Positions 52,886-61,991 of a stretch of 64,000 bases of DNA are shown here, in pieces. The translations under genes and the position numbers were made by a program. This stretch comes from Chitinophaga niabensis. GTDB taxonomy: Bacteria; Bacteroidota; Bacteroidia; Chitinophagales; Chitinophagaceae. How positions within the stretch are numbered: the first letter of the stretch is position 1; each line of letters starts with the position of its first letter. The stretch is taken from assembly GCF_900129465.1 (NCBI RefSeq), contig NZ_FSRA01000001.1, positions 124,001-188,000 on the forward strand, written 5' to 3'. The notes under the pieces were generated by a model. The model worked only from the letters and a program-made list of their open reading frames with translations. It was not told the origin of the DNA and made no database searches.

Positions 52886-53500
52886 TTAATCCAGCTTCAA
52901 TACTTTGCCCGGTTCATTCCCGAATTTCACTTCCACTTCATATCCCAGGGGCTTGTAATAATTGCCGATGATCTGGCGGATCTTCTCTTTACTTTGCTCG
53001 ATGTAAATGTTGTTCTGCTTTAATTGTTCGCGGGAAGTTTCGTACAATTTCTTCTGTACGTCTGTATATGTTTCATCATCAGAAAACATCAGCCAACCCT
53101 TTTTATTCGCCGTTTCCATCTGGTTAAGGCGCAGCTCGTAACTCAGCAATGCAGGGGCCGGAAGCTGTATTACCACCCGTTTTTCTTTCAGTGTAACCGT
53201 GAAGTTCTTATCATCTATATTCACACCATATTTAGCGGTATAAGGAACAGTTACCCAAACCGTATTTTCTGCAAGCACCTTACTGAGGTTATCCCACCAG
53301 CCACCGCTGTTATCCACATTGCTGCGTTTGATGGAAGCATTTCCCTGTACTTCAAGGCTAGCCAGTTCGGCGATCTCGCGTACGATCAGGCTATTGGACA
53401 ATATAGACTGGTTCACTTTTTTAGAGCCGAACCACTGGCCCAGCCAAAAGATGAATACAATAAGCAGAATAACTACGATCCACTGAATGATCTTTTTCAT
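52886..53500 (-). CDS. DUF4230 membrane-anchored protein
   Basis: Protein of 204 residues with one N-terminal transmembrane helix (IIQWIVVILLIVFIFWLGQWF). The DUF4230 pattern follows (LIVREIAELASLEVQGNASIK, VWVTVPYTAKYGVNID), with a helical end (YETSREQLKQNNIYIEQSKEKIRQIIG). Function is unknown; the body is outside the cytoplasm. Its start overlaps the stop of the GNAT gene upstream (ATGA), so they are translated together. Confidence 0.82.
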   Translation of the reverse strand: MKKIIQWIVVILLIVFIFWLGQWFGSKKVNQSILSNSLIVREIAELASLEVQGNASIKRSNVDNSGGWWDNLSKVLAENTVWVTVPYTAKYGVNIDDKNFTVTLKEKRVVIQLPAPALLSYELRLNQMETANKKGWLMFSDDETYTDVQKKLYETSREQLKQNNIYIEQSKEKIRQIIGNYYKPLGYEVEVKFGNEPGKVLKLD

Positions 53501-53958
53501 GATGATCTTTTCATGTCTGTATAAGTGCCGTTCATTTGTTTGCCCATTACACGATCCGGATGCGGGAGCGCATCAAAACCAAACTGTTTGTACAAACCAT
53601 GCGCATCCTGCGTGGCCAGCATAAACCTGCGAAGCGTTGTCAGATCAGGATGTGCGAGGATCACTTCCATCAGCCATTTGGATAATCCCTTGCCACGGTG
53701 AGCAGGCAGCACAAATACATCTGCGAGATAACCGAAGGTGGTAAGGTCAGTGATCACCCTTGCAAAACCGACCTGTTCTTTTTCATGATAGATGCCAAAA
53801 CAGAGAGAATTGGCTATGGATCTTTCCACGAAACTGCGGGGGATATCCTTTGCCCAATATGATTCTTCAGATAAATACCGATAGATCACATCTATTTGTA
53901 ACTGGCTTTTGTCTGTACTGATCCTGTATCCTTTGTGGGTTGTTTCAATATGTATCAT
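53497..53958 (-). CDS. GNAT N-acetyltransferase
   Basis: Protein of 153 residues with an acetyl-CoA-binding core (VGFARVITDLTTFGYLADVFVLPAHRGKGLSKWLMEVIL) and the late MLATQDAHGLYKQFGFDAL. Motif A (RGKGLS) is the CoA pyrophosphate loop. The pattern matches the YesJ/ElaA-like single-domain group. The acceptor is unknown. Confidence 0.85.
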   Translation of the reverse strand: MIHIETTHKGYRISTDKSQLQIDVIYRYLSEESYWAKDIPRSFVERSIANSLCFGIYHEKEQVGFARVITDLTTFGYLADVFVLPAHRGKGLSKWLMEVILAHPDLTTLRRFMLATQDAHGLYKQFGFDALPHPDRVMGKQMNGTYTDMKRSS

Positions 53959-53973
53959 GCCTAAAAATAAATA

Positions 53974-53999
53974 AAAACGCCGGATACATGGACCCGGCG
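53974..53999 (-). terminator. Terminator downstream of the AraC-like gene
   Basis: CGCCGG / CCGGCG stem with 10-base loop. On the minus strand it continues into TTTTTATTTATTT. It lies about 33 bases after the stop at 54032. Confidence 0.75.
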
Positions 54000-54031
54000 C
54001 TTTAAATATTCCGTACTCTAAAATGATCTGT

Positions 54032-54679
54032 TTAAGCGTAACGTTGCCTGCGCAGTATCCTGGAGTATAATTGCGGTGTAAGGCCGGTCACTTCCATAAA
54101 CTGGCGTTCCAGTGTATGGCGACTGGTTTTGAAGCGTAAAGCCAGGTCCAGCATTTCCACCTGTCCTTTTTGTGCGGCGAGATAATCTACCATTTCATCT
54201 ACCTGGCGTAATGCAGGTTTTTGTTTTGGCAGCAGGTCTTCCAGCACTCTGTCCAGGATGTTCTGGATAGTGTCCAGGTTATCAGCATTGTTCAGCGCTT
54301 TGGCAGTGAATTGCCAGCTGCTGTCTACTTTAGTAAGGTCGCGGAAGTAATTGGTAACGGACTCCATGCTGATACCCATCAGCCTGTGGCTGGCGTAGGC
54401 ATTGAGTTGTACTACTACTGCATTCAGCGGGCCTGTTACACGGGCATTTACTGCGCAGGTAAAAGGGCCTGTTACAGACGCTTCCGGTAATTCAAAAGAT
54501 GCATGATCATTTGGTTTGAATGCCAATGCGCCTTTTTGAATGAATACCAGGTACTGTTTACCTAATGTAAAAAGCTTTTTCTGAGCAATGTCTGCAGCTG
54601 ATGTGATGTTTTGCAGAACAATATACTGTTGCACAAAAGGTTGCAAAGTATCTTTAGGACGAAGGTAATAGGTGTTCAT
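54032..54679 (-). CDS. AraC-like regulator with shortened DNA-binding part
   Basis: Protein of 215 residues. The N-terminal part has the DUF6597-type sensor pattern (LQPFVQQYIVLQN, LFTLGKQYLVFIQKG, RVTGPLNAVVVQLNAYASHRLMGI). The C-terminal part has one helix-turn-helix (LDLALRFKTSRHTLERQFMEVTGLTPQLYSRILRRQRYA) and stops there. Usual AraC proteins have a second helix-turn-helix of about 45 more residues. I could not find it in another frame after the stop at 54032. It may bind DNA with a single motif or be a truncated gene. Confidence 0.7.
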   Translation of the reverse strand: MNTYYLRPKDTLQPFVQQYIVLQNITSAADIAQKKLFTLGKQYLVFIQKGALAFKPNDHASFELPEASVTGPFTCAVNARVTGPLNAVVVQLNAYASHRLMGISMESVTNYFRDLTKVDSSWQFTAKALNNADNLDTIQNILDRVLEDLLPKQKPALRQVDEMVDYLAAQKGQVEMLDLALRFKTSRHTLERQFMEVTGLTPQLYSRILRRQRYA

Positions 54680-54825
54680 AGGATTTAGCGGTTTTGTCTG
54701 TGATCTATCTCCGCGATAACTGATGTAAATATAGTTATTTTAGTATATGCAAGAACATTTTAATTAGAAAAATTCCCGAATAAATTAGAAACCATTGAAA
54801 ATCTTCCACTTAACTACAAAATAAC

Positions 54826-54855
54826 AAAACCGGGAGCCATGCCCCCGGTTTTGCA
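54826..54855 (-). terminator. Terminator of the S9 peptidase gene
   Basis: AAAACCGGG / CCCGGTTTT stem (9 bp) with a 9-base loop, 18 bases after the stop at 54873 on the minus strand; followed there by TGTTATTTTG. Confidence 0.75.
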
Positions 54856-54872
54856 TATTAAGATGTTGATTA

Positions 54873-57770
54873 TCAATAGTCAAATCCCCAATTCTTTCCC
54901 TTTTCCGTGGCAGGAACCCCCTTGCTTAACCATTGCGGGGCAGGTGCTCCTTTTAGAAAATGATCAAAGAACTGCTGTTCCCGGATCTGGATATCTTTCC
55001 GGTTCTGGCGTTGTATGAGGTTGTGTGCTTCATTATTATAATTGAGCAGCCAAACCGGTTTGCCCAGGCGGCGGAGACCGGTGAACATTTCAATTCCCTG
55101 GTACCAGGGCACGGCGCCATCAGCGTCGTTGGACATAATGGCCAGCGGCGTGGTTACTTTGGGCAGGTGGAAGAGCGGGGAGTTCTCTATATATAACTCC
55201 GGTTTTTCCCAGAGGGTAGCGCCGATCCGGCTTTGGGTATGTTCATACTGGAATTGGCGGTTCATGCCACTTTCCCAGCGGATGCCTCCATAAGCACTGG
55301 TCATATTCGCTACCGGCGCCCCGGCCCATGCTGCTTTGAACAGGGTAGTGGCCGTGATCAGGTGACATACCTGGTAACCTCCCCAGCTTTGCCCCTGGAT
55401 GCCCATATTGCTGCGATCTATCCATGGATTTTTAGCTAATGCTTCCGCACCGCTTACAATATAATCGTAGGCGCTCTTACCGGGCCGGCCGTTTTCATAA
55501 CGGATATCCGGCGCCAATACAACGTATCCGCGGCTTACAAAGAAAGAGATGTTCAGTCTTGATGGCGTGGGAGCCGGAGCCTGGTAGGTATACAATCCAT
55601 CTGTGAGTTTCTCATAGAAATAGATCAGTACCGGGTAACGTTTGTTAGGATCAAAGTCTTCCGGTTTGTAGAGGATCCCTTCTGTGGTTTTGCCATTATA
55701 AGTATCCCATTTGATCAGTTCCGCAGTACCCCAGTTATATTGTTGCTGTTGCGGGTTGATCCGGCTGATGCGTTCTGCGGAAGCAATATTGGCGCCTGCA
55801 AATACATCCGGGGATTCAATATAATTAGCACGCTGGAAAAGATATACATCTGCCTGTTTTGCCTTTTCTGTTCCCTGGTAAGAATAGGGGCCCATCACAA
55901 TTAGCTGCGGGCCTTTTTTATCATTCAGTTTGAGGGAATAGAAACCGCCGAATTTGGAAGAATCGCTTTGTGCTTCCAGCAGCAGGGATTGTTTGGGTTT
56001 GAAGAAACGATCTTCCCGGTTGAGGCGTACATTACGGAGTACGGTTTTTGTTTTCCGCCCTAATCCATTGGTGATCATTACCGGCGTTTCTTTACCTGTC
56101 GGGTCTGTTTGCCAGATATCATAGCGATCGTTGATGTACACATACTTATCATTTTCCAGCCATCCGCTGATGCCGTATGGGCCCGGATAGTCCGGCATGT
56201 CCATTTCCTCATCTGTGATCTGTACAGGAATAGCAGCGCTGATATCGCTCGAATTGGCAGTGGCGATCTCATAGCAGAACCATTTTCCGAAAGGTTGAGA
56301 AAACCAATAGATGAAACGGCCTTTCGGGGAAATGAAAAAGTTCCCGTCCAGTTTTTCTACCACCATGCGGCGCTCGCCGGTATTGATGTTCACAGCATAA
56401 GCTGTTTTCAATGTGCTGCCCGTCCACTGTAATGCTACACGCTGGCCTTTGTCTGTAGTGCCGAGGCCGTATGCTGCATTTCCTTCATCTGCAATAACAA
56501 ATGTTTCCATTTCCTGGTCACTTAGCTGCACCACGCGGTTCTGCTGCGGGAAGTACACAGCTGCGTAATTCTTTTTCAGATCACGGTCCAGGTTCTTTAA
56601 CTGCATCGGTTGCAGGTAGTCATCCTGGTAGTTCCAGATATCCACTTTTGCCACTTCAAATTCCACGATGGTGGTATCTTTTGGTGGTTGGATCGGCGCG
56701 GTGCCAAAGAACAAACGTTCTCCGTTCTTAGAGAAACCGGGTATGCCATCCTCTGAAACGCCCCACTTCTGCGGGATGCCTGCGGTGGATCTTGTAACAG
56801 CAATGTGCGCACTGTCCTGCGCAGGTTTGTAATAATATAAGGAGAAGGATTTCTGTAAAGCTTTTGCACTGTCGCGGCTGCCAAGGTATGCTACCTGCTG
56901 CCCTTTTTCATCAAATACGAACTGTACAAAGGAGCCGTGTCCGCGGCTTAGGGTATCTGCTTTTCTGCCGGCCACATCCCATAACCATACACCTGGTTTG
57001 GCGAGTGAATCTTTTTTAGGCGGATTGGTTACGAGTACGATCTTGTTACCGGGTTTGCTGATGGTATAGCTGGTAACGCTTTTTACAGTATCCTGCGGGG
57101 CATTGCTGCCGAGGTAATGGATCACCAGGTCTCCTGCTGTGGAGCCGGCGCTTCCACCCGGAGTATCTTCGTCAGCATCAGCGGCAGTAGTACCTGAGTT
57201 GCGGGGGATGTCTTTATCTGCTGCCGTGCCTGCCGGTTCGCCTGCACCGGTTTTAGCGGGTGCTGGTTTTTTAGCACCTTTTGCTGCAGCAGTATCCGTC
57301 TTGGGTTTATCTACCAGGTAAGCCAGCAGGCCACTCCCTTTTTCAGGTGTTTTAAAGGATTTTACAGCAGCTACTTTTGTAATACTGGTTTGCCCTAATT
57401 CAATGAACCCCAGTGAGTCCTTTGGCATTTCATCCGGTTTCTTTTTCTTGATCCGGGCCTGCCTTACCTCTTTGAAAAAGGGTTTGATCGTGAATACCAC
57501 AAAGCGGGAGTCTTCTGTGATCACGGGGGCCGTGCCCCGGGGAACATCAAGCTGCTGCCCGTTCTTCAGGTTACGGATCACCAGGGTAGCGTCTCCCTCC
57601 TGTGGTGTGATCGTATAAATTGCCCATTGCCCGTTGTTGCTGATGGCTTTGGTGCCAATGCTCTGCCAGCCGTCATACACTGTATGGTCCAGTGGTTTTT
57701 TGGATTGGGCCAGTGCTCCTAATGGTAACAGTACGGATAGGGATACGAACCATCTTATAGATCGTTTCAT
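54873..57770 (-). CDS. Secreted S9-family (prolyl oligopeptidase-like) peptidase
   Basis: Protein of 965 residues with a signal peptide (VSLSVLLPLGALAQ). A large propeller-like N-terminal part leads to an alpha/beta hydrolase. Catalytic Ser is in GIQGQSWGGYQ, Asp in MSNDADGAVPWYQ, His in NYNNEAHNL. This is the dipeptidyl/acylaminoacyl group, unlike the S9A enzyme at 38598. Residues about 160-215 form a low-complexity insertion rich in Ala, Lys, Pro, Gly and Asp, which may be a flexible linker. Likely periplasmic peptide breakdown. Confidence 0.88.
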   Translation of the reverse strand: MKRSIRWFVSLSVLLPLGALAQSKKPLDHTVYDGWQSIGTKAISNNGQWAIYTITPQEGDATLVIRNLKNGQQLDVPRGTAPVITEDSRFVVFTIKPFFKEVRQARIKKKKPDEMPKDSLGFIELGQTSITKVAAVKSFKTPEKGSGLLAYLVDKPKTDTAAAKGAKKPAPAKTGAGEPAGTAADKDIPRNSGTTAADADEDTPGGSAGSTAGDLVIHYLGSNAPQDTVKSVTSYTISKPGNKIVLVTNPPKKDSLAKPGVWLWDVAGRKADTLSRGHGSFVQFVFDEKGQQVAYLGSRDSAKALQKSFSLYYYKPAQDSAHIAVTRSTAGIPQKWGVSEDGIPGFSKNGERLFFGTAPIQPPKDTTIVEFEVAKVDIWNYQDDYLQPMQLKNLDRDLKKNYAAVYFPQQNRVVQLSDQEMETFVIADEGNAAYGLGTTDKGQRVALQWTGSTLKTAYAVNINTGERRMVVEKLDGNFFISPKGRFIYWFSQPFGKWFCYEIATANSSDISAAIPVQITDEEMDMPDYPGPYGISGWLENDKYVYINDRYDIWQTDPTGKETPVMITNGLGRKTKTVLRNVRLNREDRFFKPKQSLLLEAQSDSSKFGGFYSLKLNDKKGPQLIVMGPYSYQGTEKAKQADVYLFQRANYIESPDVFAGANIASAERISRINPQQQQYNWGTAELIKWDTYNGKTTEGILYKPEDFDPNKRYPVLIYFYEKLTDGLYTYQAPAPTPSRLNISFFVSRGYVVLAPDIRYENGRPGKSAYDYIVSGAEALAKNPWIDRSNMGIQGQSWGGYQVCHLITATTLFKAAWAGAPVANMTSAYGGIRWESGMNRQFQYEHTQSRIGATLWEKPELYIENSPLFHLPKVTTPLAIMSNDADGAVPWYQGIEMFTGLRRLGKPVWLLNYNNEAHNLIQRQNRKDIQIREQQFFDHFLKGAPAPQWLSKGVPATEKGKNWGFDY

Positions 57771-57842
57771 AAGCCATTTAGATTTTATGTTTCACAAAAT
57801 AATAATTCCTGAGAGAAAGGGGGCGGGAAGGTGGATGAATGG

Positions 57843-58727
57843 TTAAGCAAGCTTGCTGCGCCGGTTCTGCCGGAACACCCTTACCATTTGCAGTGCTACA
57901 GAAAGTAAGATCAGGCCCAGGCCCAGGTAGAATTCGCTCCGCAATAATTTGTTCTCATGAAAAAGGATAAATGCCAGGATGATGCTGTATAAAGGCTCCA
58001 GGTTGAAACAAAGGTTCACCGTAAAGGCGGAGATCTTTTTAAGCGCATTCATGGAGAGGGTGTACATAAGTACCGTGCAGAACCAGGCCAGGACCAGGAG
58101 GTATACAAGGTCCATGAAAGAAGGGACCAGGGATGCCACCGGAAAGGCATGCAGGTAAAAGGGCAGCAGGAGGGACAGGCCAAGGAAACCAATGCCCAGT
58201 TCATAAAAGGTGATGTTCTCTGTATTGTATTTCGCTACCAGCCGTTTGTTGAATACGGTAAACAGGGCGGCAAACATGGAAGAGATAATACCGAGTATGA
58301 TACCCGTGCGGTATTGTGTATCAAAATGAAAGATCAGGAGGATGCCGGCCAGGGTGAGCAGGCTCAGCAGCATTTCCACTTTATCGAAAGCCCGCCGGTT
58401 GATCAGGGGATCAAAGATGGCGGTAAATAAACTGGTGAGTGAAAAACAAACCACACCGATGGATACGTTCGCATATTTGATGCTGCCGTAAAAGAAGATC
58501 CAGTGCATGGCTACGATGAACCCGGTGCCGCCTATACGTAAAATAGCCTGCAGCGGCAGCTTTTGCAAACGGCCCTGCCAGCGGAATAATACGAACATGG
58601 TCACCGCTGTGAACAGTAAACGGTACCAGACCAATAAACCTTCGTTCAAAGTAATGAGCTTACCGAGGATACCGGTAAAACCAGCTAAAAAAACGGAGAG
58701 ATGAAGTTGTAAGAATGCTTTTTTCAT
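57843..58727 (-). CDS. EamA/DMT-family transporter
   Basis: Inner-membrane protein of 294 residues with ten hydrophobic helices in two EamA halves (HLSVFLAGFTGILGKLI; VLAWFCTVLMYTLSMNALKKISAFTVNLCFNLEPLYSIILAFILFHE). The second half carries the ending typical of exporters of amino acids or purines. The start is the ATG at 58725-58727, overlapping the stop of the mannosyltransferase-like gene by 4 bases (ATGA), which shows one message. An in-frame Met seven codons earlier lies inside that gene and is less likely. Confidence 0.88.
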   Translation of the reverse strand: MKKAFLQLHLSVFLAGFTGILGKLITLNEGLLVWYRLLFTAVTMFVLFRWQGRLQKLPLQAILRIGGTGFIVAMHWIFFYGSIKYANVSIGVVCFSLTSLFTAIFDPLINRRAFDKVEMLLSLLTLAGILLIFHFDTQYRTGIILGIISSMFAALFTVFNKRLVAKYNTENITFYELGIGFLGLSLLLPFYLHAFPVASLVPSFMDLVYLLVLAWFCTVLMYTLSMNALKKISAFTVNLCFNLEPLYSIILAFILFHENKLLRSEFYLGLGLILLSVALQMVRVFRQNRRSKLA

Positions 58728-59443
58728 TTGCCAAACAGGCTCTGCCACTGGATCTTCAACACACCTAAAATGCCTTCTTTCACAATGCCTTTGCTCATTT
58801 TAGAATAGCCTTCCTTGCGGTCAATGAAAGTGATAGGCACTTCCTTTATTTTAAAGCCCAGTTTCCAGGCGGTGAATTTCATTTCTATCTGGAACGCATA
58901 TCCCACAAACTGGATCTTATCCAGTTGGATCTTTTCCAGCACCCGGCGTTTGTAACATACAAAACCTGCGGTGGCGTCTTTCACGGGGATCCAGGTGATG
59001 AGGCGTACATAGATGGAGGCCCCGTAGGATAGTACGGCACGGTCCCAGGGCCAGTTTTCTGTATTGCCTCCTTTTACATAACGGGAGCCTACGGAAACAT
59101 CTGCTCCTTCTGCTGCACAGGCATGATGTAAGCGAACAAGGTCTGCCGGGTTATGGGAGAAGTCCGCATCCATTTCTGTAATATACTCGTAGTTTCTTGC
59201 AAGGGCCCATTTAAAGCCATGGATATACGCGGTGCCAAGCCCCAGCTTGCCACTGCGTTCTTCCAGGAATAACTGCCCCGCATACTTTGTTTGCAGTTCT
59301 TTTACGATGTTGCCGGTACCATCCGGAGAGCCATCATCTACAATAAGTACATGGAAATCCTGCTGTAATGCGAATACCGCGTCAATGATCCGGTGGATAT
59401 TGTCCTTTTCATTGTACGTTGGTATGATAACTAATTTTTCCAA
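58724..59443 (-). CDS. Polyprenol-phosphate mannosyltransferase-like GT2
   Basis: Transfers a sugar, probably mannose, from GDP to a lipid phosphate. Protein of 239 residues: VIIPTYNEKDNI, HVLIVDDGSPDGTG, LGTAYIHGFKWAL and the metal DxD (EMDADFSHNP). SRYVKGG and KDATAGFVCYKRRVLEKI match DPMS from archaea and bacteria. No transmembrane anchor is present. It lies just before the DMT gene in one operon. With the GT87-like protein at 32050, it could supply polyprenol-mannose to the cell envelope. Confidence 0.9.
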   Translation of the reverse strand: MEKLVIIPTYNEKDNIHRIIDAVFALQQDFHVLIVDDGSPDGTGNIVKELQTKYAGQLFLEERSGKLGLGTAYIHGFKWALARNYEYITEMDADFSHNPADLVRLHHACAAEGADVSVGSRYVKGGNTENWPWDRAVLSYGASIYVRLITWIPVKDATAGFVCYKRRVLEKIQLDKIQFVGYAFQIEMKFTAWKLGFKIKEVPITFIDRKEGYSKMSKGIVKEGILGVLKIQWQSLFGK

Positions 59444-59515
59444 TTAGCAATTGCGATTTTAAGGATGGCGAAAATAGGGAATATCCGGCTTAATATTACA
59501 TCGTTAACGAAAACA

Positions 59516-60292
59516 TTAGGGTTTTTTTAGCATCATACTGTGATATATCTCTGTCAGTTTCTGCTTGGTGTTGAGGGGAAAGTCCGCTTTCATCATCCAG
59601 TCATAATACTGCGGCTCTATCTTCAGCACATCCCTTACAGGCCGGCCTTTGTACTTACCGAAGTTGAATAGTTCAACGCCGTTCTGGATGGTCATCCTGC
59701 GGGCAAAGTCCACATAATCATCCTCTTTGGTGAAAGTGGCCAGGGCTTCTACTTCCGGTTTCAACTGCTGCTCATACCTGGCCAGCTGTGCTTCCAGGAT
59801 CTCGTAAGTAGCGATGGCATCAGCTTCTGCGCTGTGGGCATTTTCCAGGTCCTTATCACAATAGAACTTATAAGCGGCGCTGAGCGTACGTTTTTCCATG
59901 AGGTGGAAGATCTTCTGTACATCTACGAACCTGCGGCTTTTAATGTCGAAGTTCAGGTCCAGGCGTAGGAATTCTTCTACAAGCAGCGGTACATCAAACC
60001 TGTTTGAGTTATACCCGGCTATATCGCAGTTTTCGAGGAATTGTTTGTATTCATTGGCTACCTGTTTAAAGTAGGGAGCATCTTTCACATCTTCGTCCGT
60101 GATCCCATGAATGGCTGTAGTAGCGGCAGGAATGGGAATGCCGGGGTTGATGCGTTTGGTTTTATTGAGAACGGACTTGTCCGGCATCACTTTTATGACA
60201 GCTATCTCAATGATACGGTCCGTTGCCACATTGGTGCCTGTAGTTTCAAGATCAATAAAGGCAAGCGGACGGGTGAGTTGTAATGCAGACAT
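59516..60292 (-). CDS. DnaQ-like 3'-5' exonuclease
   Basis: Protein of 258 residues with a DEDDh exonuclease domain: AFIDLETTGTNVATDRIIEIAVIKV (Exo I), AGYNSNRFDVPLL (Exo II) and HSAEADAIATYEIL (Exo III). A C-terminal part of about 80 residues (FNFGKYKGRPVRDVLKIEPQYYDWMM) is like the domain of unknown role found in some exonucleases (DUF3820). It may act in DNA repair or proofreading. It starts 12 bases after mpl, so a shared message is probable. Confidence 0.9.
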   Translation of the reverse strand: MSALQLTRPLAFIDLETTGTNVATDRIIEIAVIKVMPDKSVLNKTKRINPGIPIPAATTAIHGITDEDVKDAPYFKQVANEYKQFLENCDIAGYNSNRFDVPLLVEEFLRLDLNFDIKSRRFVDVQKIFHLMEKRTLSAAYKFYCDKDLENAHSAEADAIATYEILEAQLARYEQQLKPEVEALATFTKEDDYVDFARRMTIQNGVELFNFGKYKGRPVRDVLKIEPQYYDWMMKADFPLNTKQKLTEIYHSMMLKKP

Positions 60293-60304
60293 GTTCTTTG
60301 GGTT

Positions 60305-61663
60305 CTAAACCGTTAAGTATTTTTTTAATCCTCCAAAATCCAAACCTTCATAATCGCCGGAGCTCATGAGGAGGACGTTAGTATTATGAAAATCCTGCTC
60401 ACCGAGGAAGGCTTCTAGGGCAGCCCGGTTATTCAGTATAACAAGATCTTTATTGGCAAAACCTTCCCGGATGATTTCGGGGCTGAGGTCCGGCATGCGT
60501 TTTATTTCCAGGGCATGTGCGCTGTAAAATACGCCTGCCAGGTCTGCGGGGTCCAATGCGCCGGCATATTCGCTCATAAAAGCGGCATTGAGGCTGCTGT
60601 ACGTATGTAACTCCAGTACGGCAATAAGTTTGCGGTTCGGGTATTGTTTACGGAGCGCCTGTATGGTAGCCTTTACTTTGGAAGGGGCATGGGCAAAGTC
60701 GCGGTAAAAGGCGGTCTGCTCATTTTTTGCCACCAGTTCCATCCTTTTGGCAGCTCCTTTAAAGGTAGCAATTGCCGCCAGAAAATCAATGTCACCAATT
60801 CCTAAAGCTTTGCAAACCAAAAGGGCTGCATGGATGTTAAGTAGGTTGTGTTCCCCGAAAACCATCAGGTCTGTGGAAGCATTCCCAAAACGAACACGGG
60901 TGAGGCCATTAATAATGGTATGTTCCGGTACCCCGTAAGGGATGCATTCCAGGTGGCTGCCTTCTTTGGCTACCAGTTGCCGGAGGGTTTCGTCCGTTTG
61001 GTTGTAGATCAGTTTACCGCCGGGTTCCATGGTACGGAGGAAGATGGCAAACTGCTCCAGGTAGTTTTCAAAAGTGGGGAAAACATTGATGTGGTCCCAT
61101 GCAATACCACTCAGCACCGCGATGTGAGGGTGGAGGAAGTGGAACTTGGGCCTTTTTTCCAGTACAGAAGCCGGGTATTCATCTGCCTCGCACACAATGA
61201 GCGGGGCATCTGTAACGTTTACGGATTGGGAAAAACCTTCCAGCTTTGCACCCACCAGGTAATCGAATTGCCGGTGGCATTGTTGTAAAACGTGCATGAT
61301 CATGGAGGTAATGGTGGTTTTACCATGACTGCCGCCTATGGCCACCCGGGTTTTATCCTTACTTTCCTGGTAAATATATTCCGGGAAAGAGTAGATCTTT
61401 AGTTGGAGTTCCTGTGCTTTGATCAGTTCCGGGTTATCTGCCCGGGCATGCATGCCCAGGATCACCGCATCGAGTTGTGGGTAGATGCGGGCAGGGTCCC
61501 AGCCGAGGGAGGCGGGGAGAATGCCTGCTGTGGCGAGGTTTGACCTTGAAGGTTCAAAGATCTCGTCGTCGCTGCCGCTTACTTCGTAACCTTTATGCTT
61601 GAGGGCGATGGCCAGCTGGTGCATAACACTGCCGCCTATCGCTATAAAATGTACTTTTGCCAT
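60305..61663 (-). CDS. mpl: UDP-N-acetylmuramate:L-alanyl-gamma-D-glutamyl-meso-DAP ligase (Mpl)
   Basis: Joins recycled tripeptide to UDP-MurNAc in peptidoglycan salvage. Protein of 452 residues of the Mur ligase family: VHFIAIGGSVMHQLAIALKHKGYEVSGSDD opens, the ATP loop is IGGSHGKTTITSM, the metal Glu region is VCEADEYPASV, and the C-terminal domain has FAHAPSKVKATIQALR and LLMSSGDYEGLDF. This pattern is Mpl rather than MurC. The dipeptide epimerase at 25761 works on the same peptide stem after further cleavage. Confidence 0.92.
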   Translation of the reverse strand: MAKVHFIAIGGSVMHQLAIALKHKGYEVSGSDDEIFEPSRSNLATAGILPASLGWDPARIYPQLDAVILGMHARADNPELIKAQELQLKIYSFPEYIYQESKDKTRVAIGGSHGKTTITSMIMHVLQQCHRQFDYLVGAKLEGFSQSVNVTDAPLIVCEADEYPASVLEKRPKFHFLHPHIAVLSGIAWDHINVFPTFENYLEQFAIFLRTMEPGGKLIYNQTDETLRQLVAKEGSHLECIPYGVPEHTIINGLTRVRFGNASTDLMVFGEHNLLNIHAALLVCKALGIGDIDFLAAIATFKGAAKRMELVAKNEQTAFYRDFAHAPSKVKATIQALRKQYPNRKLIAVLELHTYSSLNAAFMSEYAGALDPADLAGVFYSAHALEIKRMPDLSPEIIREGFANKDLVILNNRAALEAFLGEQDFHNTNVLLMSSGDYEGLDFGGLKKYLTV

Positions 61664-61728
61664 GACAATTCCCGGTTCTTTGTGTATTAAATTTGCAAAC
61701 GAAATACCATAATTAACAACACATAGGG

Positions 61729-61759
61729 TTGTTTTTTATAATATAAACATATATATTTG
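61729..61759 (+). promoter_or_regulatory. Full Bacteroidota promoter (TTG-N20-TATATTTG)
   Basis: -33 TTG at 61729-61731, 20-base spacer, and -7 TATATTTG at 61752-61759. This is the best match to the TTG-N17-23-TAnnTTTG consensus in the window. It should start a message of the small lipoprotein and ytxJ. Confidence 0.75.
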
Positions 61760-61810
61760 CAAATATAAGGTCACAAAATACGAATCACAAAGTGCAAATA
61801 ATTCAAGCCT

Positions 61811-61984
61811 ATGAAATTTCGTTTATTTACTAAAATGGAGAATATGAAATCAGGATACCGCTTGATCGGTACATTTTGTGTAATGGCAGTGTTAGCTGTC
61901 ATGTTTTCTTCCTGCGCTTCACAGAAGCTGGGATGCCCCATGAAGATCACTAAGGTGCAGCACGAAAAGGATAAAAACTGCTAG
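61811..61984 (+). CDS. Small lipoprotein
   Basis: Protein of 57 residues. A hydrophobic segment ends in a lipobox (AVLAVMFSSC), so the mature form starts at the Cys and is only about 24 residues long (CASQKLGCPMKITKVQHEK...). Starts at 61811, 61835 or 61844 are possible; 61844 leaves the most usual signal peptide, and I report the longest. It is 7 bases before ytxJ and shares its promoter. No family known. Confidence 0.65.
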   Translation: MKFRLFTKMENMKSGYRLIGTFCVMAVLAVMFSSCASQKLGCPMKITKVQHEKDKNC

Positions 61985-61991
61985 TACTATT

